Assembly (NCBI GenBank): GCA_013396755.1 | Contig: VWZF01002532.1 | Span: 981,231-1,045,230, forward strand | Length of the DNA stretch: 64,000 nucleotides | From: Sclerurus mexicanus | Taxonomy: Eukaryota > Chordata > Aves > Passeriformes > Furnariidae | Reading direction: 5' to 3' | Shown: positions 12,415 to 26,589 of the stretch, piece by piece | How the letters are laid out: each line of letters opens with the position of its first letter | Position numbering within the stretch: position 1 is the stretch's first letter | Notes under the pieces: generated by a model | Databases searched by the model: none | Told to the model about the DNA's origin: nothing | The model's input: only the letters and a program-made list of their open reading frames with translations | Program-made: the position numbers and the translations under genes

Positions 12415-13689
12415 ACTAGGCAAGAACCTAATGGCCTGCATCCTGGTGGCTGCCAACACCAAGAACAGTTGCCTCCTTCTAATTCCAGTATTCTGCAGCA
12501 AACCATCACCAAGGCTCTCCGGGCCCTTTCTTGGCCAAGTCCACATATTGCTCAAACCCATTAAGCAGATGTGAAAAGACCGGGTTTGCCAAAGGGGAGT
12601 GGATGTTTTCTCTTTCACTGTGAGCTACAATTGTTTTTTGGCTGGCAATTCTGATTTCTGTTTTGCTGTGTCAGCAACACTTAACACAGCAGAAGCAAAG
12701 CAGGAAAGATGGCAATTGGATGCTCTCGTTCCCTGCCTGCTCAAAATGGGAAGGTCGTGCAAAAGAAGAAGGAAAACCAAGGACAGCCAAGCACAGTGAT
12801 TATCTCACTGGGAGACATTACCAGCAGTGTCCAAAACCGAGCTTTAGTAGAATTCCTGGCCAGAAGCATCAGATGAATTTGTGATTTTGGATGGTCACAC
12901 TTAAACTATTTCAGGTGTAGTCAGCTATCAAAGTGTCTTGTCAGTCCCAGAGCCTGGGACTCAATACAATGGGTATTTATTCTGGAACGTCCCTAAATGC
13001 CAACCAAGGACTGCTGAGCCCAGACCTGAGGGGCTGCCAGCCCCCAGGGCTCCTCCTCCTCCTTTCCTGTGATTAGTAGATTGTGAGGAAAAAAATAAGC
13101 CTGTAGAATTAAATTTCTATTCAGACACAACATATCAAGTGTCACCACTCTCATTCTCACACTCACAGAAGGAAAAGACATGTTTCAGCTTGAGAACTTC
13201 CCCTTACCACGAATAACCTGGCAAGATGGGGGCAGAAGGCATCGTGGCTAAGGCCAGATCAGCAGCAGCTGCTTTGTTACACCAGGAAAACTATCAGCCT
13301 CTTGCTACTGCTCTCAAGTATTTACTGATTTCTAAGTAAAGGACATCTCTGCACATCATCATTTGCACTCCCACCAGAGCTGCACACTCCTTATTCCTTC
13401 CCAGCTCCTACAACACAAAACTCAAGTACCCAACATTTAACAGGTTCACTGAACTCCTGTGTGTGGATCAGAACCCATCCATTTCACCCTCATTTCACCA
13501 TGCCTTTCACAGGCGTATGATTCACATTTTTCTCTAAAGTCCCCTACAGCAATTACACAACTCTGACAACGGTGACCCACACGAGTTTTTGTGCTTGTCA
13601 TATAACAGCAATTTCCATTTCTATTCTTGCCAGTGCTAGAGAGAAAACATGCCCTGGCCTGTATAAGTAGAATAGGATATGCCAGAAAC

Positions 13690-13706
13690 AAAAAAAAAAA
13701 AAAAAA
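13690..13706 (+). repeat. A17 homopolymer
   Basis: A run of 17 A on the plus strand, not attached to a recognisable retroposon. Confidence 0.85.
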
Positions 13707-15754
13707 CACCAAAAATATCCCCATCCTGCAGCTTGTAAATGGAGACTCACAGGTGGGCACTAAGATATGTTGAACATTGACTATATCAGACAAACACTTG
13801 AAATGTGGAAACTTCCTACAGCCAAAGCTGCCCGTCCAGCTGTGCCAAGGCAAATACACGGGGTAAACTGTAACTAGTGCTGCCCTTGTGAAAGACACGT
13901 GTTTTTCTCAAGCAAAAATCAGAATTAAGCTTACTGTAGGTTCCTTGACTTAGAAACCATGAGAAATTTCTCATGTTATGATGCAAGACCTCTGCTCCCA
14001 ACTTTTACAGTGATAAATGTGCAGCTTTTATGAGCTTAACCATAAAACCCCTGTACTTATATTGAAACCAGTGCTTTCCATTTAACTTGAGGCTCCATGT
14101 CACGTGTAGCATATTAATTTTCAAAAGAAAAAAGATTGATTTCATGTGAAAGTTTTTAAATCTCACAAACCTTTATGCAGTGTTCCAGCAGACCTCACAT
14201 ACAATGTAGAAACAAGGAAAGAGCTTAACACAAGCTGCTTCTTAAGGCAAGATCTATTCCTTGTTTGTATTTTTGAGTAAAGCTTTTACAGACATATTTT
14301 TATATCCTAAAGTTTAGAAAGAGCCTTAAAATCTTAAGTAATTACACTGACAATCCTTCAAACCCTGGAGTTTTGGGGGAGAGAGGGTTCTCCCTTCCAG
14401 TAATACCTCATTTGCTCTATTTCCTAAACATAATTATATATAAGAAATTTCAAGGCAGAACTGCAAATTCCATTTGTCCCAGAAGGATATAAATGCTAAC
14501 TCTTACTGCTCTGTTTATAATAAACCTTCATTAGTATTTATCCAAATCAAAATATATGTTTTTAAAAGAAAATAATACAATGCTCCAAGTGTTCATCGGC
14601 TGCTCCTGACTGTTTGGATAAAAATGTCTCCCAAAATTAAGTTGCAGGATTTTGACAGAGCTTGGTGGGTATCTTAGGAAAGAAACAAACCCAACAGCTA
14701 TAACATAAGGGCAAATGAAGCTAATCCATATTCTGAAGACAAGCTGTGACAGATCTAGCCACAAAACCAAGACTCTGTTCTCATGGGCACATTGTTTTTC
14801 ACACGTATGCAAAGAGTTGACTCTTCTGTCAAAATTGTGTTACTTTGGGTTTCTAAGGACAAGGAGAATTTGGGCACCAGCCTAAGGCTCAGCTTGTGCA
14901 TCCTCTTCTCTTTGAACCCGGTAAAACCTTTCGCTATCCTGTGTTTCAGCTGCTCCTCTGGAAATAATGGGACAAATATTCAACATTCACTCCCAACAGG
15001 CCCGGTCTGAATAGAAATGAGGGCAACAAGCACCACGGAGAAAGCTGTGATTCACACTGGCCAAAATTTCTAATGATGACAAAGAGCATCCAAAGGGCAC
15101 GCTTGGACTGTGAATGGATTCAGGCAATCCTGGGTGTCTCCCAAGGTTTGCCAAAGATGAACTGCTTGGCAAGAGGCTGTAGAAATATTCCTAGTTTATC
15201 TTGAAATTCAGCTTTCTTTCAGGTTTTGGGTGTTTTTTTTGTCCTTTCAGGTTTATTTATTTAAAACAAGTTTTCCCAGGGGAAACCCAAAAGCAAAGAG
15301 TCATTTCTTTGAAAAATATCCCTGGAAATATTATTTTTGGATTAGCTTTTTAGGATCAGGCCTTAAATATACTCAAAAAGGTGAAGTGGGTAATTTGTAA
15401 GTAATTTGCAACCTTGAGACGTTCTAATTATGATAAGTTAAGCAACAACAAGCTCAACTTTGCAAAACAAGTATCAACAAAGAATCCTGCCTCGGGAGAA
15501 TCATTAATTTAGGATATAGATGAAACTCTTTGATGGCATCAAGAGACACTTGACTAGATTTTAGTACGCTGGGTTATTGGCACTAAATCTCTGCTTGTGT
15601 GTAACTGAAAACAGGAAAAGATGAGGAGAAGTCGTGGCTGTGCTCCATAAATCCATAATGAGGAGAGCAGCAAGGCCCATTAATGCATTATTTCCACCTT
15701 CCCTGGCTGCTCATGGAAGACCCTTTTCTATCTGCGACTTCCAGACTTAAAGTG

Positions 15755-16028
15755 CAACTGGGAGAAGGGGGAATGGCTTAAAAGTGAAAGAGGGCAGGTT
15801 TAGATTAGGTGTTGGGAAGAAACTCTTCGCTGTGAGGATGGTGAGACACTGGAACACATTGCCCAGAAAAGCCATGGATGCCCATCCTTGGAACTGTCCA
15901 GGACCAGTTTGGGTGGGGCTTGAGAGGAACCTGAAATAGAGGAAGGGGTCCCTGTCCATGACAGGGGGCTGGAACAAGATGAGCTTTAAGGTTCCTTCCA
16001 ACCCAAATTGTTCTATCTCTCTATGATT
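15755..16028 (+). mobile_element. CR1 LINE 3' fragment
   Basis: Carries 'gagggcaggtttagattagg', 'gaagaaactcttcgctgtga', 'gacactggaacacattgccc', 'tccttccaacccaaattgtt' and ends 'ctctatgatt'. It is diverged and belongs to a copy type using 'catggatgccc' where other copies here read 'ctgtggctgcc'. It is antisense to NAV2. Confidence 0.93.
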
Positions 16029-17241
16029 AAATGTAAAATATCATCAATACCTAGCCCAGATGGATGTCTTCCCAAAACATCCTTGACTTCTACATAAACC
16101 AACGTTTTTCCAAGTGCATAAATGCCTAAAAGGAAGGACTGACACTAAAACCCCTCAATGCAGTAGGTGCTGGATTTTGTTGTACATCCCCAAATAGCAG
16201 CTCAAGCGCTGAAGGCTCTGGACATCATTAACCTGAATTTGCAGCAGGAATCCAGACTGTAACAAAACTCACACAGAGAAAGAACCTCCTGCAATGCAGT
16301 CACTGACAGTTGCTCACTTCTAAAAAGGATCCCTGGGAAGGGAGCTCCGGCCACAGCCCGTTCCCAGGCACACCATTCCCTCTTTGCCTGGCTGACACAC
16401 ATACTTGTGTCTCCACGCCTGAGGGTCACGGCTTCACCTGTTCCCAGGGGATTTACTCCAGAGGCTGCAGGGGCAGTAGCACATATGTGCCCCCTCCTTC
16501 CCTGCACCTGGATCCTGGATAATATCTCCTACTGAAATTCTCCAGCATGACTGCTTAGAGCAAGCCCAATACTACTGTTTAAATATATCGAAACAGTCCC
16601 ACGTAAAAAGCAGAATAATAAAATCTTCTGGATATGTATTACCTTCACAGAGCAACTGAATAAAATAACCATTATCACATGGTTACAGTGTATAACCAAT
16701 GGCTGGAAATCAAAGATCTGTGATGAGACACACAGACCAAAAGTTTATTTCTCTGGGCTGTATAATGCTTTGTAACACCTATGATTTGTTTCATACAGTC
16801 CAGAGTGAAGAGCTTATCATTACATTGCCTGTAAGAAGAAACACCCAGGCCTTATCACCCATCAAAAAGAAGAGCTTTGGAAGTCCTTCCCTCCAGAAAT
16901 GAAACAAATATCTGTTCAGTGACACTACCATGCCTTATGGTAGGGAGATCGATATACTGGCCTTTCCCAGTCCAGCCTAGCTCTATTTATCCTGTTATTT
17001 CCTGTGTAGGAGGATGGTGGGGGTGCGTGGGGGGGCTTGTGGCTTTATTTAGACTGCAACCCCTCTGATCTGCTCACGCCTGTCTCACAATGCACAAATG
17101 GTAGGCATGGCAGCACAACAGCAGTCTGGGTATCTGGGAAAAAAACAGGCAGTAAAACCAACCCTAACTTGGAGCAAGAGTCATTATATAAACTGAGGCA
17201 GAAGTAGAAGCAACCTGGCAGATGACCTCTGTAGCAAATCA

Positions 17242-18030
17242 TTGTTGTCCACAGGACAACACAGGTTCATGCATGACCAGCAGAAACCCAAGAGAAAAAG
17301 CTTTGAGCACCCCCAAATTGGGGATGTTTGGCCACGTCCCTGCACGGGCAGTCGCAGAGGTTACGCTGGTGTCTGTCACCATCCAGGCTGGCACAGCTCT
17401 GGGGGATGTCCTCCCCTCCAGCCAACCTGCAGCTGTGAGGAGCTGCACCACAGGTTAGGGCCAGAGGACACCCATTTGTTACCACTGTCATATCAAACCA
17501 GACTGAATTTCCAAACACATGCTGCCAGTAAGTTACAAACTCCCCCTGCAAAGCGGGGCAAGGCTCACCAGAAGATGGGAAAGTTCCCTTTACTACATTT
17601 GCTCAGCCTTGGAGTAGGATTACTTGAAAATACGTGGCTATATTTAACCCCTGGGGTATGTTTCCAAAAATCCTGCGCTAGGAATTTGCAGAGGAAAAGC
17701 ATGCTTGTGATGCTTTTGATCTTCCAGCAGAGCTGCTCCCCTGAATTAGCAGCACATGCCCCGGCAGCAGAGCCCTCCTTGGCTTTGGGATCTGACCTCA
17801 GCCCCACCAGCTTGGGATGGGGGCTGGAGAAACAGCCTGGCAGAGTCATTTGGCTTAGTTATGGCAACATTTGGACAACACGGTGTATAAATTGCTCCAA
17901 ACATTTAGAGGAGCAGGGTCAAGTGCACACCCGCTCCCAAAGAGCAGAGACAGAATTATTTTCTGTGAGAAAAACACAAGCAACTCAGAATATTTACTTT
18001 TTTTTTTTTAAATACAGTAGCTATTTTTAG
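17242..18030 (+). other. Long open frame without recognisable domain
   Basis: A 262-codon frame inside the NAV2 intron, opposite to the gene. The translation has no motif I recognise, no signal peptide and no repeat structure, and it ends in a Phe-rich stretch from a T run. One open frame of this length is not surprising in 64 kb read in six frames. I list it as the longest open frame in the window and do not regard it as a gene. Confidence 0.1.
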
Positions 18031-21000
18031 TGATTTGTACAGAGCACAGCACAGTGGATATTACACACACGAAGCTGCTCGGCTGATGCAGATGGTTTCA
18101 GCTCTTACTATTCCCACCAACCAACTCATCAATGTGAACTCAGCTCTCCCCTGCAAGGATGGGCCATATCACACCAGCACTCACATTCTTTACATCAATT
18201 CATTTAAATGTCCCTTGGAATCAAAAAACCACAGAAATATGGATAGCATATCCCAAACACACAAATCATAATGAAGATTTCATCTCCTGCTCTTCTGCCA
18301 ATTAAAAAAATAATTCATGGAGCTGGCAGGGGTCACTGAGGAGGGAAGTGGATATGAGAAGGGAAGTGGATACCTGGCTCCAGCAACTGAATTCATATTC
18401 CCAGCACTGCTTGATTCAAACACAGGGTTTCCACCAGGCTGGAGAATTCCCACGAAAACTGTTCTTTGGGTGTCACATGCATTACAGATTTTCAGAATAC
18501 AAGTTATCAGTCATATATTAAAACAACAGTCAAATTCCCATGGCTGGAAGCAACGCTTCCTCGAAAATGAAGGTACTGCACTGAAAACACAGCCTTCATC
18601 TCGACTTTCAGAGAGCCCTCGGACAGAAATGCCAGCTCTGGCCCACTGTGCAGTACAAGATTCTTTGTTTGCACGACAAACAGCAGCAGGGAGAGTGAGC
18701 AGTGTTGCTTTACTGCTGCAGTTTGATACCTGCACCAGAAAGAGATGATTCTTGAAAAACTTCCTGTCAACACCAGCAAAAAAAACCCCAAAAAACAAAT
18801 CCTTCCTTTTGTTATTTGAGAACAGATACTTATACACACAAAGGGATCCTGAAAAATAATAAGGCCCAAGCACAAACCCACATGAGAACCACAGTAATTT
18901 CCTCATCTATTTATAGGAGGAGCTGTGGTGTTTGTTAAACCTACGTGCCTTTCTGTTGCTCCAGATTCTTGTCTTGGGTGTCCCACAACTTCCCCAGACT
19001 TAGCAGGGAAAGATAAAAATCTGGTGGATCCACTCACAGGTTCCCTCATCCTCTTCCTTTCAGCACAGACAGCTTTGCTACCATTCCATTCCTTGAGGCT
19101 TCAGTAACAGGGGTAACACACCACCACTTCTCAGACTTTCACACCTAATGCTCCAGTTCTTCTGGAATATCATCACCTGTGACTTTCAATTTTCAACCTT
19201 GGAAAAACCCACCATTTTCTCATTTGTCTCCTCTCATACTTGTCTCTCTCCCCGGTCACTTCTAGTCTAGCTGATACAAATCTCTTTGCTTCACCTCGCT
19301 CTCCACTTCAGTGCTCTCATCTTCCAAACATCCTGTCCTCTGCCTGTTCTTGTACCATCCAAGCTATCCCATTATCTCATGAGTCAGGATTTATCACTTC
19401 CATGTAATAGGCAACACAACCACCTCCCTCTGTCTCCCTCCTGGCTGTGCCGTATCACACAAGAGAATAAAATGCTCAGCTGTCACATCATCCTGAAATA
19501 TCTCTGTGAATCTTCCTGCAAAACCTGTGAGCATTTTACACAACATATTCCCTCACACACAAAACACAGCCCCTGCAGAGAAAGATTTCTACAGACTGCC
19601 ATTACAGCCAGACTTCATATATAACAAATAGCACAGACAACTCATGCACTGGTTTTTGTATCATTTTGCAAATGTAAGTATATGAACCCTTTTGCACTTG
19701 CAAAGGCAGCCACATCAGTAAGAATAACCTATAGCACCTAGAAGGGCAGGTAGCAACCAGCACCTCCAATAGAGTCCAGATTCTGCAAGATGCCAAGTGC
19801 TGAGCTCTAATATCATCCCCCAAACAAGAAGCAAATTAAAAGAAAGAAAAAAAAATAAAAGTATCTCTGTTTTTCTATAAGCAAACAATATTAGCAGCAA
19901 CAGCCCTGCTCAGGTTTATTGGCCTAAGCCTTCTTTTCAGAAGTGTGAAGGAGAGGAAACTGGCCTTGTTTTACTGTCCTTCACCAGTTATCAAGAACCA
20001 TGCCAACATTTTCTGGGGCTTTATTTTAAAAACCCAAATGGTCTCCAAATCTTCTTGGTCCCTGAGCCTATGCTCCGTACAACTACATCCTGTATTACCC
20101 ACAGTATTTGCTGCATCCAGCTGGAACTAATCATCAAAATTACAGGCTTTTGTTTAGACAAATATCTACAGTGCAAAAATACAGAGGTTTGGGGGAAGAA
20201 CACCCTGAAACGGATCTTATGCAGAGGACAAGCTACAGAACAGCCTATAATAGATGATATAAAAGCCAGCCAACTCTTATCTGGAGCAGAGGAAGACAGG
20301 GATACTCCCCTCAGCAGAACAACCCAGACAAGATGATGATGGGAGGATAGGTTCTCACCTAAGTGATTTTTCATGGAGCCGGTGGGGTCCCTGTCATGTC
20401 ATTTTTGGCACCGGGACTAGGTTGATAAGCACTGATGGTCCCACATGGTTCTACAGTGCTAAACTTAACTTGACAAGGCTTATTAGCACTGGCTTTGAGC
20501 CTGACAGACCCAAGCTGTCTCTAATGCTCAGTTTGGGCCAATTTGTGTGCTGCTCTCCAACACTGCAGCAATGGGAACAAGGCAAGGATCTGGACTGATC
20601 TGGATCCACGGTGAGCTCGCTAAGGTTTGGCATCACCAGCCACATGGAAGCAAACACACTTTTATTGTTTTTCACACCCCCTTTAACAGGCTTGGAAGAC
20701 AGAGATTTAGTCCAGCTGATTCTTCACACCTCAGCTCACCTGTGTCTGCTCAAGGCATTGTGAAGCTGCACACGAGGTAACTGCCCACAGGGGAAAAGAG
20801 CGTGGCAGAGAAGGTTTCCCTCTGAGATCTGATGTATTTCTATATAACGAGCAAAGTTAAATCTTCACTTATGGTGCTTTTTTTATTTTTAACCCCCCAA
20901 ATCTCCCCAGGTGTGGTGCTCACCTTACAGGCACTACAATATAGATATGGGCACTTGTAACTGAGAGATTAATTTGAAAAAATTAGACTGGGAATCACCT

Positions 21001-21225
21001 GGTTGAGTGTCTGAATTGACTGGGTGGCCCTGCCTCTGCTGCCCCTCTGAACCAGAGTTATCAGACACAAATGCCAGTTCTCACACTCCACAGAACCTTG
21101 GAAGCTTTACTGAGAAGAGAAGGCACTGAAAAGCAAAGGATGAAGACTGCTGCATCTACACAAGTATTTGTCCTGGAACACAGGAGAACTGCCAAAGGGT
21201 CTTGCTTCACTAGAGTCAGAATGCA

Positions 21226-21390
21226 ATCATGGAATGAGAGAAGCATTTGGGTTGGACGGGATCACCTCGTTCCTTCTCCCCCTGCCGTGGGCAGGGACAC
21301 CTTCCACTATCCTAGGTTGCTCCAAGCCCCGTCCAACCTGGCCTTGAACATTTCCTGGGATGGGGCAGCCACAGCTTCTCTGGGCAAACA
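21226..21390 (-). mobile_element. CR1 LINE 3' fragment
   Basis: Minus-orientation CR1: plus strand shows 'gggcagggacaccttccact', 'ggttgctccaagccccgtcc', 'aacctggccttgaacatttc', 'gcagccacagcttctctggg'. It shares the NAV2 transcription strand. The 3' terminal bases are altered (ATCATGGAATGAGAG). Confidence 0.94.
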
Positions 21391-22935
21391 CAGTGTCTGC
21401 ACTCTAAGATGGCAAGGAGCTCTGTGAGCACGTGCACTTAATGAGAGCAGCCCTCAAACACAGATCTCATTTTTCTCACATGGGGAGAACTGCTGGGGAT
21501 GCCCTGCTATGACTGCATCCCGTGAGTGGGGAATCCAGTCCCAGCTGGAATAACTTCAGAGGAGGCAAGCACATCTTCCCACCACTCATTCAGCATTCCT
21601 GACCCAGCACCTGCCCCCTGCTTATAACCAGCTTCTGTAAGCAACCTCCTGCGTGCATCCCTCCATCCAGGAGAACACCACTCTTCCTTCACTGAGAATA
21701 AAGACTTCAAGTGATTTTTAGCAGCAGCGCCCTGGAATTGTTTACAGACTCTAGTCCTGAATGAAATTTGGGTCTTATAACACACTTGTGGAACACTAAA
21801 TTATAGTAATTGCCAAAATTTCCTCATTATTTATACTCCAGACAGCTGCTGTGGCTACAGCAAGGATAGCAACCAACCTCTTCAAAGCAGCAAGAAGCAG
21901 CAAGGATAAATATTTTTCATGGCTGTGCTTTTACAGAGCACTTGCTCCGTGCCTTAAATAAGATTGATAACTTCCAAGAAACAACAAAAAGCCAAAACAC
22001 AAGAGCAGAACAGAGCGTGGATTTTGACTTCAGATGACAAACCCTCCTTAAATCTTTAGTATTTAACTCAGTGAGTGGTTGTGCTCACGATGCAGTTGTG
22101 GAGGAAGGGGCAGCTGGGAACAGAGCCATAAAAATGGAAAACATCAGAAGAGCTTCGCACACAGAACAGGTATCCAAGTACCCCAGAGTAAGCACTTACA
22201 ATGCAAAAGGGATATTTTTAGAATTTATGTTGTAAAATAACTTCTTTTCCTTGAGATACAAAAGGAAGTAACCTTCTTTAAGGTATGATAAATTTTAAAT
22301 GCTCATCTCCTAGGATGCATTTAAAAAGTCAGTTTCTTATTATTTGTGTTCTTAGTAAAGTCCTGCCTAGAACTTTAGCTTCAGCAACACTCACAGCAGA
22401 CATACTCCTGAGATACTACATGCTTTTCATTTTCCTGCACTAATTTTTGGTTCTCCAGCTGTGAATATGAGACACAAGCAAGATACAAACCAGCTTATCT
22501 ATCAACAAGCTGCATCCTGAATTTCATCATTCCAAATTTTTTTATTTAGTACACATTGCTAATTTACTTTGTTTCATTCAGAGGATACAGGAACTCTTAA
22601 TCCAACCTTAAGTGTCTAACTGTCCTTTTTCAATACTACTGTCTACATAGAGGAACAAAATTTAATTGTTATACATTCCTGTTTATGTGATATTTCATAA
22701 ATATAAAAGAGCAATATAAGAATAACCTTGACTGTAAATATGTGATAAATTATAAGGCCTAATTCAACAACTGTGGAGCACAATGGGGCAAAAACTGTAA
22801 TATCAATGTTCTGCAGAGTATACCTTTGGTCTCACTGATGTGAAAACCTAATTAAAAATTGTTATTAAAAGTCTCGAAGTCATACACCGTCACTCAACCA
22901 CGCAAACACAAACAACAGATCACTTTATTACTTAC

Positions 22936-22988
22936 CATTTGAGACCTGTTTTTCGGACAGCCATTGATGTCTTCAATTTTTTCATTTG
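22936..22988 (-). CDS. NAV2: NAV2 exon: CH domain, second part
   Basis: This 53-nt exon finishes an Ala codon and encodes NEKIEDINGCPKNRSQM. The acceptor is GCTTTTCAG before CAAATGAA and the donor is CAAATG followed by GTAAGTAA. It enters in phase 1 and leaves in phase 0. The peptide agrees with recalled NAV2 (KIEDINGCPKNRSQ) rather than NAV3 (KVEDINGCPRSQSQ), which supports assignment to this paralogue. It lies between a 3.5 kb upstream and a 13.8 kb downstream intron. Confidence 0.96.
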
Positions 22989-25900
22989 CTGAAAAGCAAA
23001 AAAGAGGCAATAAAGAAAAAAACCAAACAAAACTAAAGCAAGGACATTTATTCCAATGATTCCGAAGCACTTGCTGTCAGCTAAATCACGGGGTGGCAGA
23101 CTGTAGCTGTCCAGTCCAAGGGAACGTGTGAAACACTGAGAGCCACCAAACAACAAAAAAAGCAGCTGGAGTTTCCCAGTGGGTCATGGCTCCAGAGACA
23201 GCTGGGGCACGAGCCAACTGGCCTGACAACATCTTGGACAGTGACAGGGAATTCCTTTAAACTACAAAAAGATTTAAACTGCAACCTGAATCACTGCTGG
23301 GTGGAAAAGTGAGCACTACATATATATATATATTTATATATATATATATGTTTGAATGTCAATTGGTTTGCTTGTAGAGTAAATATAGGTTTTAAATCCA
23401 GATGGGAAATAAATGATCGATAACTCTCATAATTTTATTTTTCTTTTTTTAAAGCACAAATCATGAAAGACCTTTTCAAGTTTACAATACAACCCTACCT
23501 GCACAAAAACACACAGTATATTTTTCTTTAAAGACACATGTGAAAGAATGAAATCCCTGGGTTGGTTAAAGTTTGCTTTAGGGTCCCAGCTTGCTGAGTT
23601 TCACATTTCAGCCTTGAACCCTGAAATGACTTGTGTGCTACTCTCCAGAACCAGTTATAACCAAAGTTCAGTTCCCCACACTTTTTCCACAGTAATAAAG
23701 ACAAGTGCTCACATCCCATTTGGTTCATATATTCATATTCCCAGGACATCAGTCAGAACTCCACTCCATTTCACGGCTCTCTTCAGTTAAGAGGATCAAA
23801 TTTAGCACAATATTCCAACAGCAGCCGTAGCAATGACAAACCAAGTAGCAACACAACTTCACTCTGGTCTGGTTTACACATCCATGTCACAGACACCTTT
23901 GTCCCACAGCAGTGCATTTAAGAGTTGCTGCTAATCTGAAAAAGATTGCAGCTAAACGCACTGTCTGTTCCCCAGGGTGGTCTGTCAGCCTCTGCACACC
24001 AAGAGCACACGCTGCTTTCAGGAAATGCCATCTCAGATTTGATCATTCAGAAACAAAGATGAATTTGTTAAATCCCACTTTACAAGTCCTGTGCACCCAC
24101 CTTGGTACTGTCTCTCAGTTTAGGACCATGCAATACCTCTACCAACTAAATTTCTAATACTTTTAGAAATTGATAGCTGTATTCCTATAAATTGGCACCA
24201 TGCATAATTATTATTTGAAAGGAAACTAATGAACTTGTGAATGAGCTTTCTCTTGTCTGGGACACAGATACCTCTAACAGCCCAGGTCAGACCCGGGGTA
24301 TCTGCACTCGAATTTATATACAGCTACTATGTTTATATGCCACTACTAAGGCATATATTACTTACACATTCTTTTAGAGACCCATGAATTTTGAAGTGAG
24401 ATAACCCAGAATGCTGTGAATGCATTTAATTGACTTGCAAATAGAAAAAACCTGTCATCATGCTTCTATATAATCATTAGCAGTTTTGAAGTCTGAAGAT
24501 TATCTCTGAAGCCAAACGCAGTGATGTTTGCTTTCATCTCTTTTTAGATTTGCCCCTCATTTGGATGCTTTGGTCAAAGAACTACCCAGTTACGATGAAT
24601 TTTAAAATCTCTTTTTGCTCAGTGCAGCTATTTCACCTCAGAAAGGCAAAGCAGAAAGGTTTGCCATCACTGTCTTTGTGTAGCCACTAAGTCCTATGGA
24701 GTCTTCCTCTTCTTGTAGCTGTGATGTAAATGTCAGATAGTGACTCAGGAAAAACTGTATCACTGATAATTAAACCTGAATTAATTTCAACGACTTTGGA
24801 TACCCTCCAGATACTCCAGGAACATGACTGGATCTTCACGGCTGCTTTTACACACAGCACACCTAACAAAAAACCCCCTCTCCTGCTTTCTTACTGTGCA
24901 GCTGGGGAAGAAAACCCCTTGGATATTCCAGGCTACAGATAAAGCTGCTTCGAGGTGTGAAAGGTCTCCCCATCTTCGTGACAGTGAGATGCAGCTGCCT
25001 AAGGCCATACACAGCAGATACAAATTACTTTTCTTCGCCGTAATTCGAAAGATTAAAATGAGAATGTTGAAATATGACCTTTCTTTCACATGGGAAAACG
25101 TTCTGCGAAAAAGAAATCCTTCCCCTTTAACTTCTGAAACCTCGCAGACATGATCTTAAATATTAGCCAAAAGGCAGCTCTAAAAATGACCAGAAAAAAA
25201 TGCAAGGGTTATCAAAGTAATAACTCTGTGTATTTTAGAGGGAATAATTTGAATTTCATGAGAGTTTTCACAAGTCAATTCTCCAAGAGCTACATTTAAA
25301 TATTTGTTAGAGTCAAGTTCACATTCTGATGGCAGCACAGGTGTTTTCTCGCAGAGGGATTTTTCACGACAGTGTCAAGGCAGGGCAGCTACACAGGCAT
25401 GAAAGGAGTCACACCTCACTGCTCCTGGGTTCCCAAAAATCGTTCCTATTGAAGGAAACAGGTGAGTGAAGAGAATGCCTGCCAACACACAATTAATTCA
25501 TGGGCTGCTTTTACACCTCTGCAGCTGCAGGGCAGGTCCACAATGCTATCCCAGTACAGTCACTGGAAGATGCTCCACAATGTCATCCCAAAGCAGGGCT
25601 TGCAGATTTGTACCTTCAATCAAGGAACTGGCTCGTTTACAGCATCTCAAGCACACATAAATATGCATGCACTGTGTGAGTTCACTGCCGCCTTCTCAAT
25701 TTGCATCTCAAATCTGTCAGCTTGCTCCTAACAATGGTTGTCCTAATTCCCATTAGAGGGCTTTCCCATCCCATCCCATCCGTCTCCACAGGCCCGTGCC
25801 CGTGGTCTGTGGCATCCCCAGCACCAGATGGATGAGCCTCTGAAGGAACTAATGAAGGATCCAGGCCCAAGGGGAGAGGGACAATATGAAGCTTCACATA

Positions 25901-26471
25901 GGGAAAATCGCTTGGAACTTTCATTATCCACGAACATTAGTGCAAACTAAGAGAACTTGGGATAACCGAGCCTGCATCTGAGATTTGTCCTGACGATTAA
26001 TGATTTTCCTCATCTCAAAACTCGTTATGAAAGATTTCTTTTCCTGCCACATAAAAATTACACCCCCTTGTCCTTTCCCAGCCGTATCTGTGGATTTTCC
26101 ACATCCAGCTGGAGGCAGGAGGTTCCACACAGGAGGCCTGCATGGCTGTGAATTATATTCAGAGCAGGTCCCAAAAGGTATTAGAAATAGAGACAGGGAA
26201 GGCTAACAGCATCTTAGCAGGAAAAAACATCCCTCGTGAGTTTTATTCAGCCATGAGGAGGAATATTGCTGTGTAAGGAGATCTTACCAGCAACACCCAA
26301 TATTTTTCCATTATACTTTAAGACAGGGCTTTTTTCAATTAATTAGCAAAGTCTCTGAAGGAAAATTATCTACATCATTCCACGTACACACCGTGTGTTT
26401 ATGTAGAAGATAAAGGCAGGGACTGCCTGAGCAAGCTGGTGGATACCTGGTACAAACACAGAGTCACTCAC
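22989..26471 (-). other. NAV2: NAV2 intron between first and second CH exons, 3.5 kb
   Basis: Bounded by donor GTGAGTG at 26471 and acceptor TTTTCAG at 22989. It contains a TA-rich imperfect palindrome at 23318-23350. No gene or clear transposon is seen. Confidence 0.92.
23318..23350. repeat. TA microsatellite with central TTT
   Basis: Two TA runs separated by a TTT interruption, flanked by ACA and TGT so that the whole is nearly self-complementary and could extrude as a hairpin. It lies about 330 bp upstream, on the coding strand, of the exon at 22936-22988. Confidence 0.9.
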
Positions 26472-26589
26472 CTACAACCTGGATTATTTCAGCTAACAGG
26501 ACTCCATCAGTCACATCCTGCTGTAGGTCCTTTATCAATCTCTTGTGACCAGATTTTGCCAGATAGTGATTAGCCCAATCCGTGTAAAT
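26472..26589 (-). CDS. NAV2: NAV2 exon: start of CH domain
   Basis: This 118-nt exon encodes IYTDWANHYLAKSGHKRLIK, then DLQQDVTDGVLLAEIIQVV and the first base of an Ala codon. IYTDWANHYL is the conserved first helix of the NAV CH domain. The acceptor is TTTCTCCCAACAG before ATTTACACGG and the donor is GTTGTAG followed by GTGAGTG. It begins in phase 0. In the NAV family this exon is the point where alternative N-termini are joined, so any first exon ending in phase 0 can be spliced to it. The candidate first exon at 50773-50823 ends in phase 0. Confidence 0.96.

Larger units (their letters stand above)
9122..22935 (-). other. NAV2: NAV2 intron, 13.8 kb
   Basis: This is the intron between the second and third CH exons. 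It carries CR1 copies at 12192-12414, 15755-16028 and 21226-21390 and an A17 run at 13690-13706. The longest open frame of the window (plus strand, 17242-18030) has no recognisable domain. The rest is unique AT-rich sequence in which I see no gene. About 22200-22860 is particularly AT-rich and repeat-free. Confidence 0.9.

Noticed and set aside
17242..18030. 262-codon plus-strand open frame
   Set aside because: No domain, no codon-level signs of selection visible, and it lies inside an intron. With roughly 128,000 possible start positions over six frames, about one frame of this length is within chance. Conservation of the frame in other birds would change this view.
18343..18372. Repeated GGGAAGTGGATA, 18 bp apart
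   Set aside because: Only two copies, short and without context.
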